This document shows, one piece after another, positions 26,021 to 34,793 of a stretch of DNA of 64,000 nucleotides. Made by a program: the position numbers and the translations under genes. The notes beneath the pieces were generated by a model that did no database searches, was not told the origin of the DNA, and worked only from the letters and a program-made list of their open reading frames with translations. This stretch comes from Paracoccaceae bacterium (GTDB lineage: Bacteria > Pseudomonadota > Alphaproteobacteria > Rhodobacterales > Rhodobacteraceae): NCBI GenBank assembly GCA_019090795.1, contig JAHRVG010000041.1, forward strand, positions 1 through 64,000, read 5' to 3'. Numbering within the stretch: the first letter of the stretch is position 1; every line of letters starts with the position of its first letter.

Positions 26021-27913
26021 ATGAGTTATCGTGAAGTTTACGAAAGCTGGAAATCCGACCCAGAGGCATTCTGGATGCAGGCGGCAGAGGCAATTGATTG
26101 GATTGAGAAACCGACCCGGGCGCAGGATGACAGCAATGCGCCGCTTTACGAGTGGTACACGGATGGCGTGGTCAACACCTGTTACAACGCCCTGGACCGG
26201 CACGTGGAAAACGGGCGGGGTGATCAAGTTGCGATCATTTACGACAGCCCGATTACAGGCACTGGCAGCAAGACGACTTATGCCGAATTGCTCGACAAAG
26301 TCGCGCTTTTTGCCGGCGCACTGCAAGCCAAGGGCATTGGAAAGGGTGATCGAGTCATCATTTACATGCCGATGATCGTGGAATCGATGATTGCCATGCT
26401 CGCCTGTTCGCGCATCGGTGCGGTGCATTCGGTGGTGTTTGGCGGCTTTGCCTCCAACGAGCTGGCGACGCGGATTGATGATGCGACCCCTAAGGCAATT
26501 ATTGCCTCTTCTTGCGGGCTCGAGCCGGGGCGGGTCATTGCCTATAAACCGTTGCTGGACGGCGCGATTGAAATGGCGGAACACAAACCCGATTTCACGA
26601 TTATTTTTCAGCGCGAGCAGTTGCACGCGGATATGATCGAGGGCCGCGATTTTGACTGGAACGAGGTGCAGCAGGGCGTGGAGCCTGCGGCTTGTGTGCC
26701 GGTGAAGGGGAATGATCCGGTTTATATTCTCTATACCTCTGGTACCACTGGCCAACCCAAGGGCGTGATACGTCACGCGGGCGGTCATCTGGTGGCGCTG
26801 GAATGGACCATGGAAAACCTTTACGGCATCAAACCGGGAGAGGTTTTCTGGGCCGCGTCTGACGTGGGCTGGGTTGTGGGCCATTCCTATATTTGCTACG
26901 GGCCGCTGATCCACGGCGCGACCTCGATTGTGTTTGAAGGCAAGCCGGTTGGCACCCCTGATGCCGGTACTTTCTGGCGAGTGATCGAGGAGCACAAGGT
27001 TAGCGCCTTGTTCACAGCCCCAACCGCATTCCGGGCGATCAAGCGCGAAGACCCCAAAGGGGAGTTTGTCAAGAAATACGATCTAAGCAGCTTGCGCACC
27101 CTGTTTCTGGCAGGTGAACGGGCGGATCCGGACACGATTGTCTGGGCGCAGGATCAGCTAAAAGTGCCGGTAATTGACCACTGGTGGCAGACAGAAAGCG
27201 GCTATGCGATGGTCGCTAATCCGGTGGGGATCGAGTTGTTGCCGGTGAAACTCGGGTCGCCGACGGTAGCGATGCCCGGTTATGATGTGCAGATTTTGGA
27301 CGAGGGCGGGCATGAAGTGGCGGATGGTACCATGGGTGCGATCGCGATTAAGCTGCCGCTGCCACCGGGCACCTTGCCAAACCTGTGGAATGCAGAAAAA
27401 CGCTTTATTTCCTCCTATCTGACAACGTTCCCCGGTTATTATGAGACCGGCGACGCGGGGTATAAAGACGCGGATGGCTATCTTTATATCATGGCGCGTA
27501 CTGATGATGTGATCAATGTCGCAGGGCACAGATTGTCAACGGGTGCAATGGAAGAAGTTCTGGCCAGTCATCCGGATGTTGCCGAATGCGCAGTGATCGG
27601 CGTGGCCGATGCACTGAAAGGGCAAGCGCCCTTTGGGTTCTTGTGTTTGAATGCGGGAACCGAGAAATCACACGCTGATGTTGTGGCAGAGTGCGTGAAA
27701 ATGGTGCGCGAGACAATCGGGCCGGTTGCAGCGTTTAAACTGGCGTGTGTGGTGGATCGGTTGCCCAAAACGCGGTCGGGTAAAATTCTGCGCGCTACTA
27801 TGGTGAAAATTGCTGATGGTGAGGAGTACAAAATGCCGGCGACGATTGATGACCCGGTCATTTTGGATGAAATCACCGAGGCACTTGGGACAATGGGGTT
27901 CCCGAAAACTTGA
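26021..27913 (+). CDS. prpE: Propionyl-CoA synthetase (acetyl-CoA synthetase-like)
   Basis: 630 residues of the AMP-forming acyl-CoA synthetase family. The N-terminus MSYREVYESWKSDPEAFWMQ and AIDW are characteristic of PrpE rather than Acs. Core motifs: VYILYTSGTTGQPKGVIR (P-loop), WWQTESGYAMVANP, YYETGDAGYKDADGYLYIMARTDDVINVAGHRLSTG, and LPKTRSGKILRATM, in which Lys of SGKILR is the catalytic, acetylatable residue. Activates propionate to propionyl-CoA, the substrate of PccAB. Sits 17 bases after maeB with AAGGAGATA before its ATG, closing the operon. Confidence 0.92.
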   Translation: MSYREVYESWKSDPEAFWMQAAEAIDWIEKPTRAQDDSNAPLYEWYTDGVVNTCYNALDRHVENGRGDQVAIIYDSPITGTGSKTTYAELLDKVALFAGALQAKGIGKGDRVIIYMPMIVESMIAMLACSRIGAVHSVVFGGFASNELATRIDDATPKAIIASSCGLEPGRVIAYKPLLDGAIEMAEHKPDFTIIFQREQLHADMIEGRDFDWNEVQQGVEPAACVPVKGNDPVYILYTSGTTGQPKGVIRHAGGHLVALEWTMENLYGIKPGEVFWAASDVGWVVGHSYICYGPLIHGATSIVFEGKPVGTPDAGTFWRVIEEHKVSALFTAPTAFRAIKREDPKGEFVKKYDLSSLRTLFLAGERADPDTIVWAQDQLKVPVIDHWWQTESGYAMVANPVGIELLPVKLGSPTVAMPGYDVQILDEGGHEVADGTMGAIAIKLPLPPGTLPNLWNAEKRFISSYLTTFPGYYETGDAGYKDADGYLYIMARTDDVINVAGHRLSTGAMEEVLASHPDVAECAVIGVADALKGQAPFGFLCLNAGTEKSHADVVAECVKMVRETIGPVAAFKLACVVDRLPKTRSGKILRATMVKIADGEEYKMPATIDDPVILDEITEALGTMGFPKT

Positions 27914-27938
27914 TGACAACAGATTTCATCTAGCGACA

Positions 27939-28136
27939 ATGACTTTTGGCCAGCTTGAATCACAAGTTGGCCAGAAGGAAAATCCCCGTTCTTCGGCATT
28001 CTCAATTTGGGATGCGTTTTGCAAAGACAGCGGAAAAAATGAGATTGCCGCTGTGTATGTCAAAGAAAATCATGGACATATTCCGTCTTGGCAACGACAG
28101 TCGCGATTGTCTGGTGAGAAGGATTCCGGGAAATGA
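27939..28136 (+). CDS. Possible 65-residue protein coupled to the signalling operon
   Basis: ORF reading MTFGQLESQVGQKENPRSSA and ending LSGEKDSGK. Its stop overlaps the ATG of the next gene as ATGA, the same coupling used between the next two genes, which argues for a real gene. There is no strong ribosome-binding site before its ATG. Hydrophilic with a single Cys; no family recognised. It could instead be part of the leader of the signalling operon. Confidence 0.38.
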   Translation: MTFGQLESQVGQKENPRSSAFSIWDAFCKDSGKNEIAAVYVKENHGHIPSWQRQSRLSGEKDSGK

Positions 28137-28618
28137 TACTCTTTTCAAGAGTCGCGTTGATAATTGCATTAGCCGTTAGTTTTTGTACTGCGAGTGTTGC
28201 TGAAACGATCTTGACCGTTCAGGTTAAGAACACCGGACAGGCTAACAAAACAACCCAGTTTTCGCGCAAAGAGTTACTGGATTTGGGCCAGATCACCCTG
28301 ACCACAGCGAATGATTTTGTCGATGGTACACCCTCGTTTGAAGGGCCATTGATGCGGGATTTGATTTCGGCTGTGTCGGGACAACACACCACGGTTGCAC
28401 GCCTCTTTGCGGAAAATGATTATATTGTAGAAATCCCAACGCACGATTTTCTGGACTATGATGTGGTTTTGGCGCTTTCTCAGGATGGCAAACGCCTGTC
28501 CTTGCGTGACATGGGCCCGATTTGGTTGATTTACCCCATGAGCGATCACCCAGAGTTGGCAGACCCGTCTTATAATAACAGGCTGATCTGGCAACTTGTT
28601 CGGGTGGAGCTTGAATGA
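28133..28618 (+). CDS. Exported pterin-binding-fold (SUOX-like) protein
   Basis: 161 residues with a signal peptide (VALIIALAVSFCTASVAE). The mature sequence (QFSRKELLDLGQITLTTANDFVDG, FEGPLMRDLISAVSG, FAENDYIVEIPTHDFLDYDVVLALSQDGKRLSLRDMGPIWLIYPM, ending NRLIWQLVRVELE) follows the sulfite-oxidase-like molybdopterin-binding fold found as a stand-alone periplasmic protein. It lacks the cysteine that would coordinate molybdenum, so an electron-transfer role is unlikely. Its stop overlaps the start of the membrane kinase, a common pairing, suggesting it presents a ligand to the kinase's periplasmic domain. Confidence 0.75.
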   Translation: MILFSRVALIIALAVSFCTASVAETILTVQVKNTGQANKTTQFSRKELLDLGQITLTTANDFVDGTPSFEGPLMRDLISAVSGQHTTVARLFAENDYIVEIPTHDFLDYDVVLALSQDGKRLSLRDMGPIWLIYPMSDHPELADPSYNNRLIWQLVRVELE

Positions 28619-30285
28619 ACGGCACACAGAATTCTGTCCGGACAATAGGATTTGCAACCATTGTTGTAACCATCCTCACCGCAGCGGTATCATTTGGCTT
28701 CGTGCGCGCTAGCCTGAATGACATTCGTGTGCATTGGCAGGAAAACCTTGTTTGGGCCTCCTCGCAATTGGAGATCGAGTATCTGCGGTTTCGTGAATCG
28801 CTTGTGAGGTTAGGGGATGAGCGAAACGGTGTGGACAGCGCAGAAGTAAACCGGCGGTTTGAAATTTTATGGAGCAGAGTGAAGCTGTTTCAAACTGGGG
28901 TTGCAGGCCAAAAGATGGAAAGTCGTCCCCATCTCGGCGCAGCCATAGCGGCCTTGCAAGTGACACTGGAGAAACAGGAGCCACGCGTGACGGGGTTGCG
29001 CGACAATGACGAAACAGGCGCTTCTATCCTTTTTGAGGCCTTCGCCAAACATGATCAGGAGTTGTACCAGTTTCATCGGGGTATAATGCAGGCTGAAGTT
29101 GAAATTGGGGCGGGTTTGCGCGACGCTCTTTATGCGAACCACTTGGCTCTGACTTGGCTGGCCGGAGGGGCGGTTCTGGTGACTTTAGCGTTGTTGGCAT
29201 TTTTTGCTGCTGAAACACGACGGCAACGACAGGCGGCAATAGAGAACAGTATTTTATTGGAACAAGCTCGCACTGCCACCCGTGCCAAAACCGCCTTTTT
29301 GAGCATGATGAGCCATGATTTGCGCACCCCGATGAATGGCATTTTGGGAATGATAGCGTTGGCCAAACGCCATACAGCCGATTTGCGGCAGGCCGAGCAT
29401 CTGGATCAGGCGGCGGATGCAAGTCGGCAAATGAATGATCTGCTGTCCGACATTCTTGATTTCGCCTCCCTTGATGCGATTGTTTCTGATCTGGTAGCAG
29501 AGCCGTTTGAATTGGTACAACTGCAACAACATATTCGTTCGGAACTGGAACCTTTTGCGCAGCGCGAAGACATAAACTTTACCTTCAATACTACTTCTGA
29601 CGCAGATCAAGTAATGCTGGGTGATAAGCGCAGGTTGAGCCAGATCATCGGGCATCTAGCACGATTTCTGGGGCGCAACTCAGCGACTGACGGCGTTGAG
29701 TTGCGGATGTCTTACGCTGCGGGTTTCTTTCGGGCGGAGTTTGATTTCCATTATGAAACTGAGGCTGGGGATTGGCATCTGGATCTGGTACTGGGCCCGT
29801 CAAGCCAAGAGATCAGCGGTTTTGCAAATGATGCTCTGGGGCCTGCAATTGCGCGTGGGTTTACCGAAAATATGGGGGGAACACTGAGTTTGCATTTGCC
29901 TCAAGCTGCTCGGGAAAATGCTGTTGTTGTGTTGTCGGTCCCGCTAAAGGCGCAAAAGCGGGCTTATGTCAGGGTCCGCATCGAGACCCAGTCAAGCGCT
30001 CTGGCTGCCATCTGCAAAAGTGCGTTGAAAATGCCTCATGTACAGTTTTACCAGCATGGGGATGCGGGGGATGTTCATACTGTTGTCGTGGAAACCGGCG
30101 CTCAATTTGAACGTGATACTTGCGAGAGGTTGCGTGCAGTCTATCCCAAGGCAAAATTTATTGCATTGGGAGTTCCACTGGATGGTGCGCTGTTTGACGG
30201 TGAAATCAAACTGCCAATTGATGTTGCTGCCCTGCGCCAAGCCGCATTTTTGGAAGGAATCCAAGGAAGCCTTCTGCAGGGGTAA
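28615..30285 (+). CDS. Membrane histidine kinase with degenerate ATPase and receiver-like end
   Basis: 556 residues. Two membrane helices (about 9-29 and 184-204) bracket a helical periplasmic domain. The dimerisation domain keeps its phospho-acceptor: FLSMMSHDLRTPMNGILGMI with His234. The catalytic domain, however, has lost the ATP boxes: the N-box position reads QIIGHLARFLGRNSATDG without its Asn, no DxGxG is seen, and the second glycine box reads DALGPAIARGF instead of GxGL; only the trailing ENMGGTL remains. The last 110 residues (VRVRIETQSSALAAICKSAL, HTVVVETG) resemble a receiver lacking the Asp site. It probably cannot phosphorylate itself and may be served by the next kinase. The start overlaps the previous stop (ATGA). 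Confidence 0.75.
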   Translation: MNGTQNSVRTIGFATIVVTILTAAVSFGFVRASLNDIRVHWQENLVWASSQLEIEYLRFRESLVRLGDERNGVDSAEVNRRFEILWSRVKLFQTGVAGQKMESRPHLGAAIAALQVTLEKQEPRVTGLRDNDETGASILFEAFAKHDQELYQFHRGIMQAEVEIGAGLRDALYANHLALTWLAGGAVLVTLALLAFFAAETRRQRQAAIENSILLEQARTATRAKTAFLSMMSHDLRTPMNGILGMIALAKRHTADLRQAEHLDQAADASRQMNDLLSDILDFASLDAIVSDLVAEPFELVQLQQHIRSELEPFAQREDINFTFNTTSDADQVMLGDKRRLSQIIGHLARFLGRNSATDGVELRMSYAAGFFRAEFDFHYETEAGDWHLDLVLGPSSQEISGFANDALGPAIARGFTENMGGTLSLHLPQAARENAVVVLSVPLKAQKRAYVRVRIETQSSALAAICKSALKMPHVQFYQHGDAGDVHTVVVETGAQFERDTCERLRAVYPKAKFIALGVPLDGALFDGEIKLPIDVAALRQAAFLEGIQGSLLQG

Positions 30286-30366
30286 GACCTTAAATGGATT
30301 TTGTCCTTTAAGTGACAACCTAAGGGGAGTAGATTGTAGGTACATGCTGTAATTATATCGGTCAAA

Positions 30367-31902
30367 ATGCCAATTCATAAAAACACTATTGAGGGGGTAG
30401 AACGCATCGCGCCCCCACCGCTTGAAGAAGAGGCCATGGCGCTTTTGGATCATGACTTGCGATCTGCGATTTCTGACGTGTTTGGTGGGTTACAGTTGCT
30501 TGATACTGCGCAGATGCCAGAAAAAGACAAAACCCAGATCGAGCGTATCGCGGCTTCGGCTGCACTTGCTTTGCGGTTGATGGAAGCGAGCCAGGGATAT
30601 TGGCTGTCGCAACAGGTTCCCCCCCTTGATCCTGATAACGCGGCAGTGAGTGTTTTGAGTCTGCTTAATGAATTGGAAATGCGCTGGCGGGGGCGGGCCG
30701 CGGCGAGAGGTTTGTCGCTGGTTTTCAACCTTGAAATTGATGAGAGTCTAGAGCTAGCTTTCGACGATCTTGAATTGCAGCGCCTTTTGTCAAACTTGCT
30801 GGAAAACGCTGTAAAATTCACTGAACAGGGCCAAATCACTTTGACGGCTCATCAAAGCTCCTCTCATGTTGTGATCCGTGTTTTGGACGAAGGACCGGGG
30901 TTTAACCCTGCTTCGTTGTCTAAGCTGTTTACTTTTGGCGGACGACCCGAGGACTCTTTGAAGCCGGGTTCAGGGTTCGGTCTGTTTATTGCCAAAAGCA
31001 TCGTTGAACAGATGAGAGGCTGGATAAGCGCTGAAAACATTGAAACCGGTGCTTTGGTCTCGGTGGAAATCCCGCTTGACCTGATGGCAAAGCCCTCAAA
31101 GGTTGAAGTTAGCCCAAAGCCGCCGCACCCGCATTTGGCTGGGCTGCGGGTTTTGCTGGCTGAGGATAACGCAACCAACCAGATTGTAGCGGGCCAGATG
31201 TTGCAGGCTCTTGGGGCTGGGGTTACCATTGCAAACGATGGGGTTGAGGCTTGGGAGTTGTTGCAACAGCAGGTATTTGACGTTGCGCTGATTGATGTGG
31301 AAATGCCCCATAAATCCGGTTTGCAGTTGATCCGGGAGATTCGGGAAGGTCCGGAAACAATCGCGAATATGCCGCTGATTGTTCTGACCGCCTATGTTAT
31401 GCGGGAGCACCGCCAGCGAATATTGCAAGCCGGAGCAGATGGAATAATAGCAAAGCCACTGGCGAGCATTGAGGCGTTTGGCGAGGCCATTCAGAAATAT
31501 TGCCGGAGATCCGGCCTGATATTCTCGCCGCCAAAGGAAACTGCTGGCACCGGTCCGGTGGACAAAAAAACCTATGACGCCCTGCGACAGGCAGTTGGAG
31601 ACAAGGTTTTCGGTGATTTGCTGGGTAAATTACTGATTGATTTGGAAAACGTAGAAAAATGTTTGTGCGGCGCATTTGCGCAACAGGATACAGAACAGGC
31701 CCGACTTGCCAGCCACAATCTTGTTTCTCTTGCCGGGGCGATCGGGGCCGCAGATCTACTTGAGGTTGCGCGGTCTCTCAATAGCGCTGCGCAAAGATCG
31801 GATTGTGAAATAAGGGAGCAATTTCAGAAGGGCACATTGAAATTGTTAAGTGAGCTTAAAGATTTCCTGCACACAGCGCTTAGTGAATTTCAGGGGGACT
31901 AA
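30367..31902 (+). CDS. Soluble hybrid histidine kinase with receiver and HPt domains
   Basis: 511 residues, no membrane segment. A DHp-like segment has His29 in LLDHDLRSAISD; the ATPase domain is intact: RLLSNLLENAVKFT (N-box), VLDEGPGFNP (G1) and GSGFGLFIAKSIVEQ (G2). A receiver follows (LRVLLAEDNATNQIVAG, VALIDVEMPHKSG with the phospho-Asp, LTAYVMREH, KPL), and then an HPt domain with the phospho-His in RLASHNLVSLAGAIGA. A full relay in one chain. It lies between the membrane kinase and the NtrC-class regulator and probably passes phosphate from HPt to that regulator. The 81 bases upstream are non-coding, without a clear ribosome-binding site. Confidence 0.85.
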   Translation: MPIHKNTIEGVERIAPPPLEEEAMALLDHDLRSAISDVFGGLQLLDTAQMPEKDKTQIERIAASAALALRLMEASQGYWLSQQVPPLDPDNAAVSVLSLLNELEMRWRGRAAARGLSLVFNLEIDESLELAFDDLELQRLLSNLLENAVKFTEQGQITLTAHQSSSHVVIRVLDEGPGFNPASLSKLFTFGGRPEDSLKPGSGFGLFIAKSIVEQMRGWISAENIETGALVSVEIPLDLMAKPSKVEVSPKPPHPHLAGLRVLLAEDNATNQIVAGQMLQALGAGVTIANDGVEAWELLQQQVFDVALIDVEMPHKSGLQLIREIREGPETIANMPLIVLTAYVMREHRQRILQAGADGIIAKPLASIEAFGEAIQKYCRRSGLIFSPPKETAGTGPVDKKTYDALRQAVGDKVFGDLLGKLLIDLENVEKCLCGAFAQQDTEQARLASHNLVSLAGAIGAADLLEVARSLNSAAQRSDCEIREQFQKGTLKLLSELKDFLHTALSEFQGD

Positions 31903-33336
31903 ATGGTGGAGACAATTTTACTCGTTGAAGACACACCCTCTTTGCAAATGGTTTACGAGGCTATTTTGCAAAAGGCTGGTTTTGATGTGGATTGCGCCAA
32001 CACCGCAGCCGAAGGGTTGAAGCTGTTCGTGGCCCATCGGCACAATGTCGTTCTGCTGGATTTGCTGTTGCCGGATCGGGACGGGCTGGATTTGATGGCA
32101 GACTTGTTGGCGGAAAAGCCGGAACTCAAGGTGATCGTGATTACAGCAAACGGCTCGATAAATCGGGCCGTTTCTGCTATGCGCGGCGGGGCATTTGATT
32201 TTCTGGTCAAGCCGTTTGATGATCAGCGGCTAGTTTCCTCGGTTCGTAACGCGTTGACTGATTTAAAAACCCGTGAAAAGCAGATACATCCGATGGAGAT
32301 CAGCGATACCCGGTTTCATGGATTTATCGGCTCTTCCGAAGCGATGCAGGCGGTTTACAAAAAAATCAGCAGTATTGGGCGTTCAACTGCGACAGTATTT
32401 ATCACGGGCGAAAGTGGCACTGGCAAGGAGGTTTGCGCGGATGCGATTCATGCAATCTCGAACCGTTCCAACGGACCGTTTGTGCCGCTCAATTGCGGGG
32501 CTATACCTGCAGATCTGCTGGAATCTGAGGTTTTTGGCCATTTGAAAGGATCGTTCACAGGCGCAATTTATAGCAAGATTGGTGCGGCGGCTGCGGCGGA
32601 TGGGGGGACGTTGTTCCTAGATGAAATCTGCGAAATGGATATGGCGCTCCAAACCAAGTTACTGCGGTTCCTGCAAACATCAACCATTCAGCCGGTCGGG
32701 GCGGCGACGCCACGCAAGGTGGATGTGCGGATTATTTGTGCCACCAACCGCGACCCTGTAAAAGAGGTTGAGGCGGGACGTTTTCGTGAAGATCTGTTCT
32801 ATCGCCTGCATGTCGTTCCAGTGCATTTGCCCCCGTTAAGATCCCGTGGCCAAGATGCGATAGAGGTGGCACGCGTGGCTTTGGCCCGTTTTGCAAAAGA
32901 AGAGGACAAGAGTTTTATCGGGCTTAGTCGTGACGTTCAGCGGGTATTTGCCGCGCACCCCTGGCCCGGAAATGTGCGTCAGCTATTGAATGTGTTACGC
33001 AACGCGGTGGTTTTGAATGATGCCGAGCTGATTGATCTGTCAATGTTGGCACCTGAATTCCTGTCGGCAATGACAACTCATATGGCGGGTCGAAAAAGCC
33101 CCCCAATTCCGGCGAGCGAAGATGTCCTGCCCGCGCCATCGGATCAGGGGGGCGCAATAGAAACTCTGTTAGCCTCCCAAATCTCGATGGCCGAACTGGA
33201 ACGAATTTTGATTGAGGCAACAATCGCGCGCTATAATGGATCTGTTCCGCGCGCCGCGCGTCATCTGGATTTGTCTCCTTCAACAATCTACCGTAAACGG
33301 GATGCTTGGCGGCAAGACGTTACAGGTGATGAATAA
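31903..33336 (+). CDS. NtrC-class (sigma-54-type) response regulator
   Basis: 477 residues. Receiver domain 1-120 with phospho-Asp in VVLLDLLLPDRDG and VITANGS, KPF switch residues. The AAA+ domain has Walker A GESGTGKE, the sigma-54 contact loop as GSFTGA (usual form GAFTGA), Walker B GGTLFLDEI and RIICATNRD. A Fis-type helix-turn-helix ends the protein (ATIARYNGSVPRAARHLDLS, STIYRKRD). Start directly abuts the previous stop with AGGGGGAC before it. Overall similar to LuxO-like regulators fed by HPt proteins. Targets are unknown; no convincing sigma-54 promoter (TGGCAC-N5-TTGC) was seen by eye in the neighbouring gaps. Confidence 0.88.
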   Translation: MVETILLVEDTPSLQMVYEAILQKAGFDVDCANTAAEGLKLFVAHRHNVVLLDLLLPDRDGLDLMADLLAEKPELKVIVITANGSINRAVSAMRGGAFDFLVKPFDDQRLVSSVRNALTDLKTREKQIHPMEISDTRFHGFIGSSEAMQAVYKKISSIGRSTATVFITGESGTGKEVCADAIHAISNRSNGPFVPLNCGAIPADLLESEVFGHLKGSFTGAIYSKIGAAAAADGGTLFLDEICEMDMALQTKLLRFLQTSTIQPVGAATPRKVDVRIICATNRDPVKEVEAGRFREDLFYRLHVVPVHLPPLRSRGQDAIEVARVALARFAKEEDKSFIGLSRDVQRVFAAHPWPGNVRQLLNVLRNAVVLNDAELIDLSMLAPEFLSAMTTHMAGRKSPPIPASEDVLPAPSDQGGAIETLLASQISMAELERILIEATIARYNGSVPRAARHLDLSPSTIYRKRDAWRQDVTGDE

Positions 33337-33494
33337 CTGGGATTTTTGAGTTTTCTCAAAGGTATAGAAATAGCCATCCCTTCTAGGGAGTGCGGTTAAA
33401 ACTGCCAAACCAACAAAATATGCTAATTTTAGCGAGTCTTGGGTTTACTATGTGGCAAAATAAAGGCACCTTAGTCGTAGTATCTTAGGGGGCT

Positions 33495-34703
33495 ATGATG
33501 CGACATATTGTCGGAATTTTACTGGGTTGTACATTGCTTTTTACAGCACCGGAAACAAGCAACGCAAAATCTTTGCGCCAAGTCAGAACACCTGCAGAAA
33601 ACCCGCCGGCCAGCTTTAAGGGCAAGCAATACGTGGATTCGCGTGGTTGCGTGTTTATTCGCTCCGGTTTTGGTGGCAAGGTCACATGGGTGCCACGGGT
33701 GAACCGTAAGAGGCAAGTATATTGTTCGCCGCAAAACAGACCGTCGCTCAGCGGTTCGCAATTGGCGGTGCTGGGACAAAAACCGGTGATTGCGGATACG
33801 ACAGTCGCAAAAGCCCCAACCGTCAAAACGGTTGTGAAACAACAGACCGTCACGAAAGTTGTTGCTAAACCGGTTTTGAGCAAGAAGACTGTGCGCAAGG
33901 CCGCACCTACAAAAATTGCGGTGCCGCCTAAAGGTGTGCGCCGCGTCGTAGCTGTTAATCCGCCAAAAGTGGTGGCTAAACCGACAGTGCGCCGTGTGGT
34001 TAAAACGACCCAGCCCGTGGCGACTTCGGGGACCACACGCAAACAGGTTCATCCAGGCGATTTGCTGCGCGCGCGCCGCAAAGGCAATCCCGCACCACAA
34101 GCCACCACTCGAACCCGTAAAATAAATACAGGTGGTCAACAGGTTCACCCCGGAGATTTGATGCGCTCAAGGCGTCTGCGGGCAGCTACGCAAGCAAATG
34201 CATCTGTTTATGCGCCAGTTAAGGTGACCAATATCCGGCAGGTTTCGGCGTCTTATTCAACCGATCAGGTCTATGGATATACTACGGTGGGAACAACTAT
34301 TGACGTCGATGTAACGGTCGAGGGGGATGCCCAGACCGAGTTGATCTGGACAAACACCGTGCCGCGCCGACTGGTCAAACGCAAGGTAAAGGCACGCCAA
34401 GTGCGGGTTGCTGCTGCGAGCACTGTGGTTTCCAGCAAAAGCTATGTGCCTGCGAAACCTAAGGTTCAAGCTTCCTCGAAGGCGCGTTACGTGCAGGTGG
34501 CAACCTTTGGCGATCCGGCCAACGCCTCGCGAACTGTGCAACGGTTTCAGGGCAGTGGTTTACCGGTCTCGGCCAGAAATTCGGCTCGTGGTGGAAAAAC
34601 TTACAAGATTGTTTATTTAGGGCCGTTCAATTCTTCGGCACAGTTGCAATCGGCCATGAGTGCCGCACGTCGTGCCGGTTTCAGTGACGCGGTTTATCGG
34701 TAA
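33495..34703 (+). CDS. Exported SPOR-domain protein
   Basis: 402 residues. Signal peptide (HIVGILLGCTLLFTAPETSNA), then a conserved module GKQYVDSRGCVFIRSG...VTWVPRVNRKRQVYC with two Cys, seen in Rhodobacterales SPOR proteins; a long Lys/Val/Pro-rich basic linker; a duplicated block, QVHPGDLLRARR and QVHPGDLMRSRR; and a C-terminal SPOR domain (RYVQVATFGDPANASRTVQR, YKIVYLGPFNSSAQLQSAM). SPOR binds glycan strands without stem peptides at the division site, so a role in septal cell-wall work is likely. Two Met codons stand in tandem at the start. The 158 bases before it carry no recognised gene. Confidence 0.85.
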   Translation: MMRHIVGILLGCTLLFTAPETSNAKSLRQVRTPAENPPASFKGKQYVDSRGCVFIRSGFGGKVTWVPRVNRKRQVYCSPQNRPSLSGSQLAVLGQKPVIADTTVAKAPTVKTVVKQQTVTKVVAKPVLSKKTVRKAAPTKIAVPPKGVRRVVAVNPPKVVAKPTVRRVVKTTQPVATSGTTRKQVHPGDLLRARRKGNPAPQATTRTRKINTGGQQVHPGDLMRSRRLRAATQANASVYAPVKVTNIRQVSASYSTDQVYGYTTVGTTIDVDVTVEGDAQTELIWTNTVPRRLVKRKVKARQVRVAAASTVVSSKSYVPAKPKVQASSKARYVQVATFGDPANASRTVQRFQGSGLPVSARNSARGGKTYKIVYLGPFNSSAQLQSAMSAARRAGFSDAVYR

Positions 34704-34735
34704 AAAACTTCTGCTTATTTTCGCCACAAGGCATA

Positions 34736-34763
34736 TCAAACAGGGTAAGAGGGCCCTGTTTGA
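34736..34763. terminator. Hairpin between convergent SPOR gene and argC
   Basis: Perfect 10-bp stem TCAAACAGGG / CCCTGTTTGA with an eight-base loop, centrally placed between two convergent genes, 33 and 31 bases from their stops. T-runs are short on both strands; probably a bidirectional terminator. Confidence 0.6.
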
Positions 34764-34793
34764 ATGCAGTTTTGGTGGTGTTTAATGCCAGGC

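Noticed and set aside
33337..33494. Sigma-54 promoter before the SPOR gene
   Set aside because: TGGCAAAATAAAGGC at about 33451 resembles one half, but the required TTGC at the right spacing is missing.
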